Source: Mesodorylaimus sp. YZB2_4
Lineage: Eukaryota > Nematoda > Enoplea > Dorylaimida > Dorylaimidae
DNA: 64,000 bases
Direction: 5' to 3'
Assembly: GCA_030248295.1 (NCBI GenBank)
Contig: JASANH010000461.1
Location: forward strand, 275,239 to 339,238
Shown here: positions 24,037 through 35,077 of the stretch, in pieces
Numbering within the stretch: position 1 is the stretch's first letter
How the letters are laid out: the number at the start of each line of letters is the position of its first letter
The notes under the pieces: model-generated
Told to the model about the DNA's origin: nothing
The model's input: only the letters and a program-made list of their open reading frames with translations
Database searches by the model: none
Program-made: the position numbers and the translations under genes

Positions 24037-26758
24037 ATGTCTGCTCTCCTAACGGTGCCCAAGGTGTGCTCTGCTAGTGGTCAGGCAGGAACGATGAGCG
24101 CCCTCCATGTTCTTTCTCGCTTTGGAAAAATGGCGCCTGGTCGGATTTTTCATTCACGACGCTATTTTAGAACGGCTCTAGCTTCGCAGTATTATAAAGT
24201 TTGCCTTGTCCTTCTTTTTTTTCTTCTTGCCTTTCTGGCAGGGTTGTTTCTGCTTGTGACCATTCCGCAGACATTTCTAAAGGATAAGTGTTTCGACGAA
24301 TATATTGGTGAGTAAGCTGCAGCATTTCCATTTGAAATTCTGCTACCCCTCCAAACAACATTTCCGTATGAGTGATAATTTGATAATTAAGAGAGGGTTT
24401 CTGAGAGACCCGACCAATTGCTGGCTAGTCGGATTTTTTTGACCACATCCCCTTTTTATGTTCTTTATTGGAAGAACTCACAAAACTGATTGTCTTCACA
24501 GAAGTTAATTTTTCAAATGCTAATTCATGGAAATACAGCACATTATAGGTAAAAGGTTGTCACTTTTAGTCAAAAAATCAAAACTTGCATTTTTTTGTCA
24601 GGAACAATTTTAAAAATACAGAAATGACCGCTACATTCCAGGGAATCTAGAACTGCTTTTTGAATTACTCCAGTTATAACCGTTCATGAGATATTGAACA
24701 AAAACAATCTGTGACAGGCCGTAATCAGTCACATAATCGATTACAATCAAACAGTCGAACCCTGTTTCTTTAACTGAAATAGTAGCTTAGGGACACTACA
24801 TCACAAAACAGCTCGAAATTCCACCCCACGACCATAGGGTATTGTGCACGACCATCGACTATTGCGCGATTATCAAAGTAAGCAGCCGAAACCGCTCTTA
24901 TGTCATAAGCGGCGCGCAGGCGGGAAATTCAAAGTGCGTACTGCGTGCGCCTCTTCCCGAATTTGAGTGTTCTTCAATATCTATGGTGAAAACTAACAAA
25001 TTTTGACGCGGAAAAAAGCGTTCGGAAACTTTTTCCAGAATCTACAAGAAACGCTTTCACTGATCAGCCAACCTGATCAACAGCTAAAATTGTCGATCAG
25101 TCTCGGCTAAAATTGCCTACATAGGGTTCAGTTATCCCACATGTGCAAAATAATCTATGGTCGTAGGGTGAAATTTTGAGCTGGTTCGTGATATAATGGC
25201 CCTAGATCACAGTGAAAAAAAGGATGGACTGTTTTAATATTTCGTCCATAATCGATCATGTGACAGATCACGGCTGATCATAGACAGTTTTTGTCGAATA
25301 TCTCATGAACAATTATGGCTAGATAAATTTTTAAAAAACAGTTTCAGATTCCTTGGTATTTAGCGGTCATTTCCATATTTTTTAAGTTGTTCTGGGCCGA
25401 AATTAAGAAAGTTTTAATTTTTCGACAAAAAGTGACCACTTTTCACCTATAATGTGCTTGATTTCCATATAGAGGCATTCTAAAACAAATTCACTCTTGC
25501 CAAGACAATCAGTTTTGTGAGTGCTTTCGATAGAGCACATAGAGAAACGGGGTTAAAAAATCGACTGGTCAAGTATATTTCATATGAGTCGAGTCTCTCA
25601 GAAACCCTCTCTTGAGAAGCTACAAACTATAAGATATGAAAAAATATTATTTCCTCAATAAGATCACCCTTTTTTGCCATGTCAGCAACTTGCACAATTT
25701 CGCGTACATAAATTAGGTCCCGATTTTAATCCAGTACGTTGGCAAGGAGCTGGGCAGGATCTATGTAGAGAAGAACTGAAAATTGGTGGGTAGATTTAAA
25801 TGCAGTATTTCAGAGAGCATTCTTGTGAATTTGTAAGGCGCAAAAAAGTATATGAAGTAAGATTTTAAAATGATTTCATGAGATCTGTAAACGTGTTGCC
25901 ATTACACCTTTAGGATTATGGAATGCTGACGACCCTCGGCTAATAGAGCATATTAGAAAGAATTATTTGGTCCCACCAGCACCTCTATTTGAACCTTACA
26001 GTCTTCTGTACCCAGAGGCTTATACTACTGAGCCAGCAAAAATATTTCAAGGAAAACGGAGCGGATTTTTCATTGAATGTGGCGCGTGGGACGGCGAACT
26101 TGGTTCGCACACGTTGGTCTTGGAGAAGGACTACGATTGGACTGGTCTACTCATAGAGCCAAACACGCACGAGTTCGAAAAACTTAAGAAGATAAAAAGG
26201 AAATCTTGGGCTATCAACTCATGTTTAGACAACAGCACGAAACCGATCAGAAGACTCTTTTATCCATCTAGCGCCCAGGGTGGCTTAATGTCTGGCTTCA
26301 CTACTATGGAAAAAGTGTATGCTTTTTTGTACAATTGGCAATTGTCGTCCTTCAAACCCGCCTACATTTGGTGTTTCCCACTGTACTCTATAATGAAAGC
26401 GATTAATCAGTCCCGCATTGATTATTTTCTTCTCGACGTTCAGTACCACGAAATGCAAGTACTGCAAGGCCTGCACTGGGATAAGCTGGACATACGCGTG
26501 ATGCAGCTAGAATATATTATTCTAAAAACTAGCCGTTTCCCATTTCAAATTATTCGATGGGTTCCTCGACTAGCACCTTACGACTTGGACTATGAGAAAA
26601 CGTGCTATCGATACGTTAAGTTTTTGCAGTTTTTTTTCGACGCAGGGTACCGTTTTTATGGTGAAATCAACAAATTTGATTTGCTATTTGCAAAACCTGA
26701 AGATTTTCGTGCATTATTGCCATTTTCAATGTGGGCGACCACTAAGCAGCAAAGTTGA
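24037..26758 (+). CDS. Star/FkbM-like membrane-anchored methyltransferase, copy A
   Basis: Two exons: 24,037-24,307 and 25,914-26,758, joined by a GTGAGT donor and a CTTTAG acceptor that keep the frame (intron 1,606 bp). The start may instead be the ATG at 24,094 or 24,133. Exon 1 encodes a short cytosolic tail and one membrane segment (VCLVLLFFLLAFLAGLFLLV), the type II layout of Golgi enzymes and of Drosophila Star. Exon 2 has an FkbM fold: FFIECGAWDGELGSHT (SAM loop), TGLLIEPN (acidic ribose contact), then IDYFLLDVQYHEMQVLQGL. This last segment replaces the usual D-x-E-G-x-E with D-V-Q-Y-H-E, so catalysis is not assured. A poly-A signal AATAAA lies at 26,856-26,861. The protein is identical in all three copies. 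Family call firm; activity and substrate unknown. Confidence 0.85.
24387..25615. mobile_element. fold-back (long inverted repeat) element in the Star/FkbM intron, copy A
   Basis: The intron carries a 1.23 kb element with mirrored ends: TTAAGAGAGGGTTTCTGAGA at the left and its near-complement ending CTCAGAAACCCTCTCTTGA at the right. Each arm is several hundred bases long and imperfect (for example CAAAACTGATTGTCTTCACA at 24,480 against its complement at 25,500). No open frame was found, so it is a non-autonomous MITE or fold-back element. It lies wholly within the intron. Confidence 0.8.
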
Positions 26759-26855
26759 AAGCTAAAGAAACCGAAAACACCTTCGGTGGATGTTATGAGC
26801 ACCGTTAGAAACCTGAATTTTCAATAGTGTTGCTCCTATTAAATTTTACAACTTT

Positions 26856-26861
26856 AATAAA
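26856..26861 (+). terminator. poly-A signal of Star/FkbM copy A
   Basis: AATAAA about 100 bases after the stop codon. The same signal lies at the same distance in copies B and C. Confidence 0.6.
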
Positions 26862-28072
26862 CGAAAAAGCGAAAACATGTTTCAAATACTATTGCAATTC
26901 TTAAACGAATTTTCGATTTGGCGTCTAATAAAAGACTACAACCCCTGACTGATGAGGCTTATCGAAGCAGTCATAGCACCTTAAAAATAATTCAGAAAAT
27001 GCAATAAGAGAAGAGGAAAAAAAATTGCTCACAAAATATGCGAGTATTTTTGTCACATACCCCATTGCACCGTTTTACAACAAGTCTGCAACTAATCTAT
27101 ATTAAAAATTTCAGTATTTTCTCCCAGCTTCAACAACGTATTAGATATATAAATACCATCCAAAAAGACTGGTGTTCATGCAGAGGGAAACTAAGGGAAA
27201 CTTTACTTGTTTGAGCCATATGCGAGCCTACCCGTGCTATTGCTGCAGAAAGTGGCATAATTTCTAAACTTCGGTAGCGGGAAAACTGGAAGCTAAAGTC
27301 GCAGGTCTGTCTTGTATGTCAGGTACGTCTGACTGCATGCAATGCGTCTAGTTAATGAAACGATGACCTAATAGACCTGTGCGCAATATTTGCGCAGGTT
27401 CGGTTTCATTCTGATGTCATAATCACCATGGTTCACATACAAAACTCTGAAATTTCTCCTGTCAATTTCTTTTTTAGATAACGCGGTGATATATTGACAA
27501 TGTTTCAGAAAAAAAACCGTAAAAACGTTTAGCTGTGTCGAGTTAAGGGAGTGGCAATGAGTTTTTACCCCGCCTCTGCCTGTTTCTGTTGTTTGGTACC
27601 AGCAACGCTAGCCAGGGATTGGAAAATTGAGGCTGGTGTTGGCTATGATTGGCGAGTGCTGGCGGCCGCTCGCAGCTCTTCATAGGGCACTGCTCGCTGC
27701 GGTTCGCGATCCTTTTCTGCTCCTAAAAGGTAACTGAGGTGCGCTGCCAGTGGTTGGCGACTGCAAGCGTAACTTTTCGAGAACTGCTTGTAAGAGGCAG
27801 TAGCACGCAGGCTTCTAAATAAGCTTCACTTCACTTGCATATCAGAATTCCAATAGACAAAGAACTACGGAATACTCGAGGTGAGACAAAGACGTTGCAA
27901 TCAAAAGACACATCAATAGCCTGTTGAAGCCCTGTTGGCCATCGCCATAGCTGTAATCACTTCGTACAAGTGATTTGTGTTCTTTCCGCCCTTCTCCCTT
28001 CTCCTGCCTTGTACGCGGATCTCGAGACATTCGAAATAGCGATGTACCTATGGGGGTCCCCACAGGGGTGCT
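26862..28072. other. 3' flank of Star/FkbM copy A
   Basis: Non-coding, shared with copies B and C. It contains a near-perfect palindrome (TGCGCAATATTTGCGCA) at about 27,382 and a GC-richer patch at 27,600-27,720 around a GCGGCCGC site. A 63-codon frame open in B at 41,028-41,219 is broken here by CAG to TAG. Confidence 0.45.
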
Positions 28073-28459
28073 CTATACTGCTGCCAAAACGATTCTAACA
28101 GACTCCTTTATGAGGTAAATATTGTCAATTAGCCGCAAATAAATTCTTTTTCTTTCCAATACTTTGGAATAGCCGCCCTTCGCTGTGCGCCAACTGGGTT
28201 CCATATGATTTGTGCAAACGTATGCGTCTGGGTCGACAAAGCTGACTTGTGCTTGATGGTCGAATCCCGATATCCTTTGTCTGACAGCTGGAAGTAAGCC
28301 TGCCAGCAATCTAAAAAAAAGATTCGCGAGATTCTTAAGAGAAGTCTTAATGTCATGCCAGGAAGGATCAACTCTTGATTTACTACAACAAGAGTCGTCG
28401 AGTCCCACTTTTTTACTAGGTATTATTAACGTTATTATTAACAAATTGACGAAAGTCAT
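28073..28459 (-). CDS. hypothetical ORF, unknown
   Basis: 128 codons on the minus strand, convergent with the Star/FkbM gene, containing FFRLLAGLLPAVRQRISGFD and RTAKGGYSKVLERKRIYLRL. I recognise no family. Related frames exist in B (41,607-41,843) and C (46,428-46,664) but they are shorter, and substitutions and frame changes between copies do not look like protein-level selection. Its first 9 codons lie outside the duplicated block. Possibly an old element remnant. Confidence 0.2.
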   Translation of the reverse strand: MTFVNLLIITLIIPSKKVGLDDSCCSKSRVDPSWHDIKTSLKNLANLFFRLLAGLLPAVRQRISGFDHQAQVSFVDPDAYVCTNHMEPSWRTAKGGYSKVLERKRIYLRLIDNIYLIKESVRIVLAAV

Positions 28460-29986
28460 TCAGAGGCACTACAACCAATCAGAACTAGCAGTAGCGAAGG
28501 ATTATCAGTGAGCTGTCAATTCGTTTATCATGCAAGAGGGTGGCAGAATTGACTTTAAAGATCTGGGTAAAATGGTGTTCTCGCGCATCGACGACTGTGT
28601 GAGTGATGAGTCCATATATAGTTGTTGCTGAAATTTTTCGTTTTTGAGTTCATGCTTTATTGGAAATCTGTATGCGCAAATATGATTAGGATATTCCATT
28701 ACACCACTATAGCTTAGGATGTTAGAGAAGGAGTTACAGTTTGGAGTCTGCGCAGTTGCGATGTAGCATTCAGTTTCTGTTTAATTGCTGCTTATTCTGA
28801 CATTCTGTCACGTAAGTTGCTTGAAAAGTCAAGACAGCTCGATAGGATATTGGATTCAGTGATACGGAGCAGCAGGTAAAACTTTCAAATCACAGTTAGC
28901 TGCTTCACATCCCCCTTCCTCTTACTTGCCATAGTAGGCTCCAGGACAATCAGGTACATATCTGCTGATTTCATTCATTGCAGCACAGCTGCAAATAATA
29001 AGGCTCGTAGTGTAGGCAGCACCGATATACATTTTTGCACTCAAATGTCAGACATAAGAGAACCGGAGTATCAATTACGCATTACATTGAATCCACTCAG
29101 CGTACGAGTACGAGTTTCACAAGCAACCCACAAGTGATCCATGTGCTGACAGGAAAATAGCTTTCTTCAATCTTCCAGTATCAAGAGTATGTCCATCTTT
29201 GATTCCTAAAACTACTCTCTGTAAGTCCTTCCACATTGAGCCAATCGAAAATTGTCGCAAACTTTCTCTCAAGATGAACTTTTCTGGTATCTACAACATC
29301 AACAAACTTTTTTAAAAAAATCTAAAAATCGACCACCCCACTCAACTCAATGCCTGCTGCGATCACCCTATCTAATGAACTGAATAACTAAAAACCATGT
29401 GATCTGGCATTAGTTGTCAACTTGCAGTAAAAGCTACAGTAAGGTATGTGGGAGTAATATTTGTCTATCACGCAACTTAGAGGAAAAGGCTGTAATGAAT
29501 CAGCCTGCGTTGCAAAAGCTTTTACCAAACCAGCAATAAGTGATGATCTTCGCGCTCACTAAACTGTTTTTGAAGGCTTGACATTATAGACCACTATGAC
29601 TTTGTTACCATAGGTCTTGGCATCCATGATTCATACTTTTTTAAAGAGTTTTACCCCATCACCCTATTAAACCAGTTTCACTATCCAAAAAGTCGAGAGT
29701 TCTTGTATGACCTCACAGCGCATATGCAGCAGATGAAGAGACAGTCGAGTCATACGTACTGTACAATCCGTGCCAGTCGACGCCTTGTTATCGACTGTGT
29801 GGGAGCGTGTGGACCATTGTGCAGTATGAATTATGATCGAAATACAAAATTTTAGCGCTTGTACGACTCACCTATTCGCATTGCTTTCGACACTGTGGTT
29901 ATACTTGCAGTTTCTTAGAGTGGAAATTTCGCCTTTGTGAGTTTGCTAGTAGTCTGAAGTTGTCCAGAACCCAAAATAATTCTGTC
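28460..29986. other. intergenic region upstream of GT11
   Basis: No gene was recognised. This probably includes the GT11 promoter and possibly an untranslated first exon: a CCAG/AACCC acceptor-like site lies at about 29,968, just before the ATG. No TATA element could be assigned. Confidence 0.35.
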
Positions 29987-31102
29987 ATGATTTTTGGAAC
30001 TTTTCTGTGGCTTTGCAGACATAACAAAAAAATTATAATTGTTATTACTTTAATTTTTACTGCTGTGTTTTACTTTATGCTCTCCTATTTCCAGTACAAT
30101 CCATCGATGCTATTTTTTTTAATAAGGCAGCTGCCGAATGTTTTTGACATGAAATTCGACAAGGAACCAGAATGTGGATACTTGATTCAACAAATTGTGG
30201 ATGATCACCGATTGGGTAATCAGTTTTTTATGTATGCTTCATTTTATGGAATCATTCGAAAAGCTCGAATGCCTGAAAACCGTGAATATTTTCTTCGTGC
30301 TCGTCATATACCTTCTAAATTGGATGATATATTAGATAAGGTGTCTACTCCGCGAAAACTTATACATGAGTCGTTTTTAAAAAAACGAGAAGTTATTACG
30401 TTAAAAGAGAGAAAGTGTTGTAGTTATGATAGCACCGGCATCCCAGACCTAACTCACGCTTGTAATAATACTTTGTACTTGACTGGATTCCGTGTGAGCT
30501 ATAAATATTTCGTCCATGTTTTTGATGAAGTGAAACAAGAACTTAAATTTAAGAAGAACATCAGAGAAAGAGCAATGACAGCATTTAAAAGAAGCCTCAA
30601 AGACAAAAAATTAAACAAGAACAATTGTATCACTGTCGGTGTGCACTTGCGAAGAGGTGATTTTGTCGACATTAAAAATCAAGCCTTTGGCTTGGTGGCT
30701 GCGAAATTCGAGTATTTGCAATCCGCAGTAAGATTTTATGAAAATTATGTCTTCAATATGCACAAACAGGCCGAAAAAAATGGTACGAAGAACCTAGTAT
30801 TTTTGGTTTTTGGTGATGATACTCAATGGAATGTAAATGCTGCTAAATTACTGAAAATACAAAACCCCAGCCAGACACATTTCATTCTGATGGATGGAAA
30901 GTTTTCTCCTCCAGCTGTCGATTTGTGCACCATGTCATTATGCGACCACATGATTATCTCGACTGGAACATTTGGTTGGTGGGCAGGATTTTTCAGTCGA
31001 GGATTGGTGACATATCAAAAAGAATTTGCAACAAAGCATTCATCTTATTACAATCAAACTGAGCCATACGACTATTTCTTGCCTGACTGGATTGCTCTTT
31101 AA
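29987..31102 (+). CDS. GT11 alpha-1,2-fucosyltransferase
   Basis: An uninterrupted 371-residue protein from ATG 29,987 (the frame is open a little further upstream through a TTG). It transfers fucose from GDP-fucose in the Golgi. Layout: short cytosolic tail, membrane anchor (about 16-35, IIIVITLIFTAVFYFMLSYF), then a lumenal GT11 domain. Family motifs in order: RLGNQFFMYASF (75-86), the GDP-fucose motif VGVHLRRGDFV (217-227), VFLVFGDD (271-278), DLCTMSLCDHMIISTGTFGW (312-331), and the C-terminal YFLPDW. The length is normal for nematode members and all motifs are intact. AATAAA lies at 31,128-31,133. It sits between duplicated blocks A and B and is single-copy here. The acceptor sugar cannot be read from sequence. 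Confidence 0.95.
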   Translation: MIFGTFLWLCRHNKKIIIVITLIFTAVFYFMLSYFQYNPSMLFFLIRQLPNVFDMKFDKEPECGYLIQQIVDDHRLGNQFFMYASFYGIIRKARMPENREYFLRARHIPSKLDDILDKVSTPRKLIHESFLKKREVITLKERKCCSYDSTGIPDLTHACNNTLYLTGFRVSYKYFVHVFDEVKQELKFKKNIRERAMTAFKRSLKDKKLNKNNCITVGVHLRRGDFVDIKNQAFGLVAAKFEYLQSAVRFYENYVFNMHKQAEKNGTKNLVFLVFGDDTQWNVNAAKLLKIQNPSQTHFILMDGKFSPPAVDLCTMSLCDHMIISTGTFGWWAGFFSRGLVTYQKEFATKHSSYYNQTEPYDYFLPDWIAL

Positions 31103-32022
31103 GGTTATTTGGTCCGTCATACGTCACAATAAACTGATATACGAATCAAGCTTGACATATAAGTGTGCATTGTGCTATGCTATGCTATTGTGTGGACTCA
31201 ACGTAATGTTAATTGTTTGACACTTATTATATGCTGTAATGTGGGGGACCGCACTGAAGCTGGGGACCCCCACCCACATTAAAGCGGTTCAGTTTAGGTA
31301 TTACCATCTATCATCTCAAAACTCTATTCGCGCAGGTGATTTCTCTAAAAATTTCGAGGATCCTGCGCAAAAGCCGCTTGCGGATAGAGTCTTTTTTGGC
31401 ACAGTAAGTTGTTTTCGGTCAAGTATCATGCTGGAACTTGATTTCGATATCGTCCCTCGCATTTTTTAATCAATGTCGATCCAACTGAACTCTCCTTCTG
31501 GTCACACTCGAGCAACATGGTCTCCCCTCAAATCAATAGTATGGACCACCAAAATCCAATGAGTCGGTTTTTTTGTGTCCGTTGATGCAAATCGTTTCAT
31601 CATGCAGAATTCTCTTTTGCGACTAATCATTAATTTAAAAAAAAACCTGGATTCGTCTCGTACTTGTTTTACTTTTTCCATCTTTTAATGGGTTCGCAAA
31701 ATTGACGACAGATCTACTGTTGTAATATCTGTGATAGTCGTGGCAGTGGCGAGTATATAGCGGAAAAACAACTCGTGTCTCAAGAAACGATGGAGCATAT
31801 CCACGTGATCCCACATATCCTATTCAGGCAAAATCTTGGTAAGATCTGATCTTGAGATCTTGAGATCTTTGTGAGAGCTCTTGTAAGACTCTTGCAAAGA
31901 CTACACAAGATTTTTTCAAGAGTTTAAACTTTTAAGAAAGTATCGACTTCAACTGTATCACTGAAAATGATAAAAAAAGGCTACTATCGGTGGCAAACCT
32001 GTGTGTCCATACTATTCTCTCG
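31103..32022. other. intergenic with short inverted and CTTGTAAG-type repeats
   Basis: Holds the GT11 poly-A signal, a short inverted repeat (GTGGGGGACC .. GGGACCCCCAC, 31,242-31,274), and a GATCTTGAGATCTTGAGATC / CTTGTAAGACTCTTG-rich patch at 31,835-31,930 similar in word content to 6,790-6,940. No gene was recognised. Confidence 0.4.
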
Positions 32023-32735
32023 GGGTGCATTTTACTTTCGATCTCTCATTTAAAGATCATTGTCATCTGATTGCGGCTGCGGCTCGGCGTATGGTTGGTG
32101 CGTCTGGGAAGAAAGTTGGAAAATTCGCCACCAATGTTTTACAAACAGTTTACACATCCTGCGTACTTCCAAAATTGGAATACGGTTGCTCTGCGTGGGA
32201 TCCTGAATGATGATGATCCTGAATGAAAATACCTTGAATGCTCTCAAAAGTTTGCAGCCCAATGTATAAAGAACGACTGGCTTTCGATCACTTCCGCATT
32301 CTTCAAGATTTGAATTGGTCAAGTCTCGAGCGTCGCCGTCAACAACTAAAGCTCGTTAAATTTTACAAGTTCTATCACGGATACGATGCTTATCCAAATG
32401 CCCGTTTCGCTCGCACCGACCAATCCGGACTACGCCGCAGTCACCGCATTGGATTGCCGCCACACCATCTCAAAAATTCTCGACCTCGAACTGAATCGTT
32501 CAAACAGGCATTTGAATACTCATCGATTGTTTTTCATGGAACTGAATACCAAACGAAGTCGCTTGGACTTATTATGTACCAAGTTTTGAAGTAACAACAA
32601 AGTTTTGTAGTGAGTTTCTTTATTGACTGAGTTTCTCAAATTCTGTGTGCTCTTCTATTCTAAGTGGATTTAGTATATATTCTCGAAATTGTGCATATTG
32701 CACGGCCCCAGAATCGAATATATCTCTCGCTTTCC
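32023..32735 (+). mobile_element. LINE 3' fragment, second copy
   Basis: Close match to the LINE tail at 19,044-19,757: GVHFTFDLSFKDHCHLIA (32,031), VLPKLEYGCSAWDP (about 32,165), then SSLERRRQQLKLVKFYKFYH (about 32,318) and the same roughly 130 bp 3' UTR. The 5' part is absent, as expected for a 5'-truncated insertion or a duplication breakpoint at 32,022. Confidence 0.9.
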
Positions 32736-32747
32736 TCTTCCTGAAAC

Positions 32748-34604
32748 TTGCTGGACAAAATAAGGTTACTTTTTGGTTTTAAATTGAAAAAACCAATTAC
32801 AGATTCATTACAGAACATAAATTATGAAGCACTGCTCCTGCGAGAATGTGACGCACGTGATGTCAACCCAGTATGTGAGCACAGTTCGCGACCTGGAACA
32901 GTATACTCACAATTCGTAGGTTATTGGCCAGCGCGTGATTGCAGTGCCACAGCTGGGCAGAGAGACGCGGAGAAAGAGCAAGAAGAGCAAAATCTGTCAG
33001 AGGCTGCAGTGGCAACAAAACGAACCCGTTCAGGTTCGACTGCATCATCCATGCCAGTTCCAGCGCCTTCGTCCACACCAGTTCCAGCGCCTTCGTCCAG
33101 ACCAGTTCCAACGCCATCGTCCACCCCAGTACCAACCCCTTCGTCCACCCCAGTACCAACGCCTTCGTCCACACCAGTACCAACGCCTTCGCCCACGCCA
33201 GCTCAAACGCCTTCGTCGACTCCAAGACCAGTTGGACGACCAAAGAAAAGGCCGTACAAGACGCATGTTCGGTCATTCAATGCTGCCGATCGAGACGGTG
33301 GCTTGGAAGCGGAATTACATACTTTCTTCGGAGTGCTGTTTCGAATGGGTATCATTCAGCTTGCCAATACGACCTATTATTGGTCGCATGATTTACGAAT
33401 CGATGGCGTGAAGACTGCGATATCCCGAAATCGCTTTTGCTTCCTACTGCGTCACTTGCATTTTCGTGACAACGACTCCGTCTCTAATCATGAGAAGAAA
33501 GATCGATTGTGGAAACTACGTCCTTTGATTGAAGAATTTCGCAATCGATTTCGATCAATTACGCCTGAGGAGCACAACGCCATTGATGAACAGATGATTG
33601 CATTCAAAGGAAAAAGTATCTTGCGTCAATTTATGCCAAACAAACCAATTCGATTTGGATTGAAAATATTGGCTCGTGCTGGTGCTTCTGGCTTTGTATA
33701 CGATTTTGATTTCTATCAAGGCAAGGCGGATGACGATACACGTGCAGCAGCAGGTGCTGCAGGTCTCGGATTGTCGGCACAAGTAGTAGTCGATTTGACT
33801 GAAGGTTTGCGCCCCCATGTTGGCTATAAAATATTCGCAGACAACTATTTCTCAAGTTATGGGCTGGCAGTGGAATTGAAAATGCAAGGTTTTCTTTATT
33901 GTGGAACAATTCGTCGAGGAAGAACGAAAGGGGACCATTGTTACCTGATAACGAAATCAGTAAGAAAGATCGTGGGTTTACAATTCAGTTTGTGGACAAA
34001 GAGAAGAATATTGCATTAGTTCAATGGCTGGACAACAAGAACGTGGTCCTCGTTTCAAACTACATCGAAAACGATCCTGCAGGAGAATGCAGGCGTTGGG
34101 GCAAGTCTAAGAAAGAACATATAACTGTGGAAAGGCCGGCAATTATCAGAGAATACAATAAATTCATGGGCGGCGTCGATCTCAGCGACATGATTCGAAC
34201 CATGTATGCGTTTTCATTGAAATGTAGGCGATGGTACATCTATATTTTCGTCTATCTGCTAAATTTATAAGCCCGAAATGCATAGCTTTATTATCGACGA
34301 TGTATGGCTGGCACAGGAGGAAAATCAATGGGTCTTCAAGATTTTTTGAAAGAACTGGCGGCAGAACTGATCAAACATGGACTTCCGCGTCAACATAGCT
34401 TATATCGTCGAGCTTCTATCGAACCAAGTCATGGCGAGCAGCATTTGCCGAAACATACTCGACAAATTGGTTTATGCCCTGTTTGCACAAGAAAAGGCCA
34501 ACGTCACCGATCGAATCATGAGTGCACTGTCTGTAAGAATTGTTTCTGCATCGCTGATGGACGAGATTGTTTTTACAAATTTCATAAATCGCAGTAGTAA
34601 GTAG
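32748..34604 (+). pseudogene. piggyBac transposase, frameshifted
   Basis: The first frame (32,748-34,019) has a proline-repeat linker (residues 103-160), an AT-hook-like VGRPKKRP (161-168) and the piggyBac core: FGVLFRMGIIQLANTTYYW (194-212), NAIDEQMIAFKGK with the first catalytic D (280), and YKIFADNYFSS with the second (365). Near 33,915-33,950 the coding frame shifts and continues at 33,899-34,270 with EYNKFMGGVDLSDM, holding the third catalytic D region. It shifts again near 34,270, and a cysteine-rich C-terminal domain (CPVCTRK..CTVCKNCFC) ends at about 34,597. Two frameshifts make it inactive, but all three D residues are preserved, so decay looks recent. The true start codon is uncertain. 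Confidence 0.9.
33053..33222 (+). repeat. 24 bp coding minisatellite in piggyBac N-terminus
   Basis: About seven tandem 24 bp units encode variants of PVPTPSST (also PVPAPSST, PAQTPSST). The repeat is in frame with the transposase. Minus-strand frames through it are artefacts. Confidence 0.9.
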
Positions 34605-34902
34605 TGCTGCTGTCTCGCTAAATAAGTTTTTTAATTGACAATTAATAAATGATATCCAGGAGTATCTATAACATTCAAGAATAGGCGGGAGGATTCCTCC
34701 TTGAGCGCGCAAGGTACCAGTATAAGGGCTTGTCCACTTCAACGCAATAACCAGGATACTGGTAATTATTATTATCGATTGCACTGATCAGAGGCTTGAA
34801 AAAACATTGATTCTCATAACTACTGGCCCCGTATCACTAGGAAATCAGCATGAAACTGAAATTTTTCTGCTAGAAGGAGGTCTTGCACAGTTGGGGGTTA
34901 AA
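34605..34902. other. short spacer between piggyBac and copy B
   Basis: No feature was recognised. Homology to copy C starts at about 34,903. Confidence 0.35.
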
Positions 34903-35077
34903 TAACTTGTTACTGTGAAGCCTAAAAGTGCAAAGCTTTAGTTGCAATATTTTAGCAACAGCTGACCACTTTCAATCTGGACAATTCTTGTACACTCGAG
35001 CATTCAAGACGCCAAAAAAGGTGTGCGTCCGATTCTTTTCGCATCTGTGATGTCATCAACAAAATTCATATATATTT

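Larger units (their letters stand above)
19762..28432 (+). repeat. segmental duplication, copy A
   Basis: This block matches copy B (35,465-41,965, + strand) and copy C (46,310-55,010, - strand) at very high identity. It contains a truncated GT10 gene, non-coding sequence, the Star/FkbM-like gene and its 3' flank. The left edge is an abrupt fusion of LINE tail to the middle of the GT10 reading frame; the right edge is the last base shared with B (ATTATTAACG, 28,423-28,432). Relative to B, copy A keeps two segments (1,380 bp and about 805 bp) that B has lost; C keeps both as well. Confidence 0.9.

Noticed and set aside
26285-26476. 63-codon minus-strand frame opposite Star/FkbM exon 2, repeated in B and C
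   Set aside because: It overlaps a clear coding exon and is conserved only because the exon is.
32863-33276. Long minus-strand frames rich in Trp/Arg or Gly/Val/Asp opposite piggyBac
   Set aside because: They are shadows of the 24 bp proline minisatellite; repeats with a period divisible by three keep all frames open.
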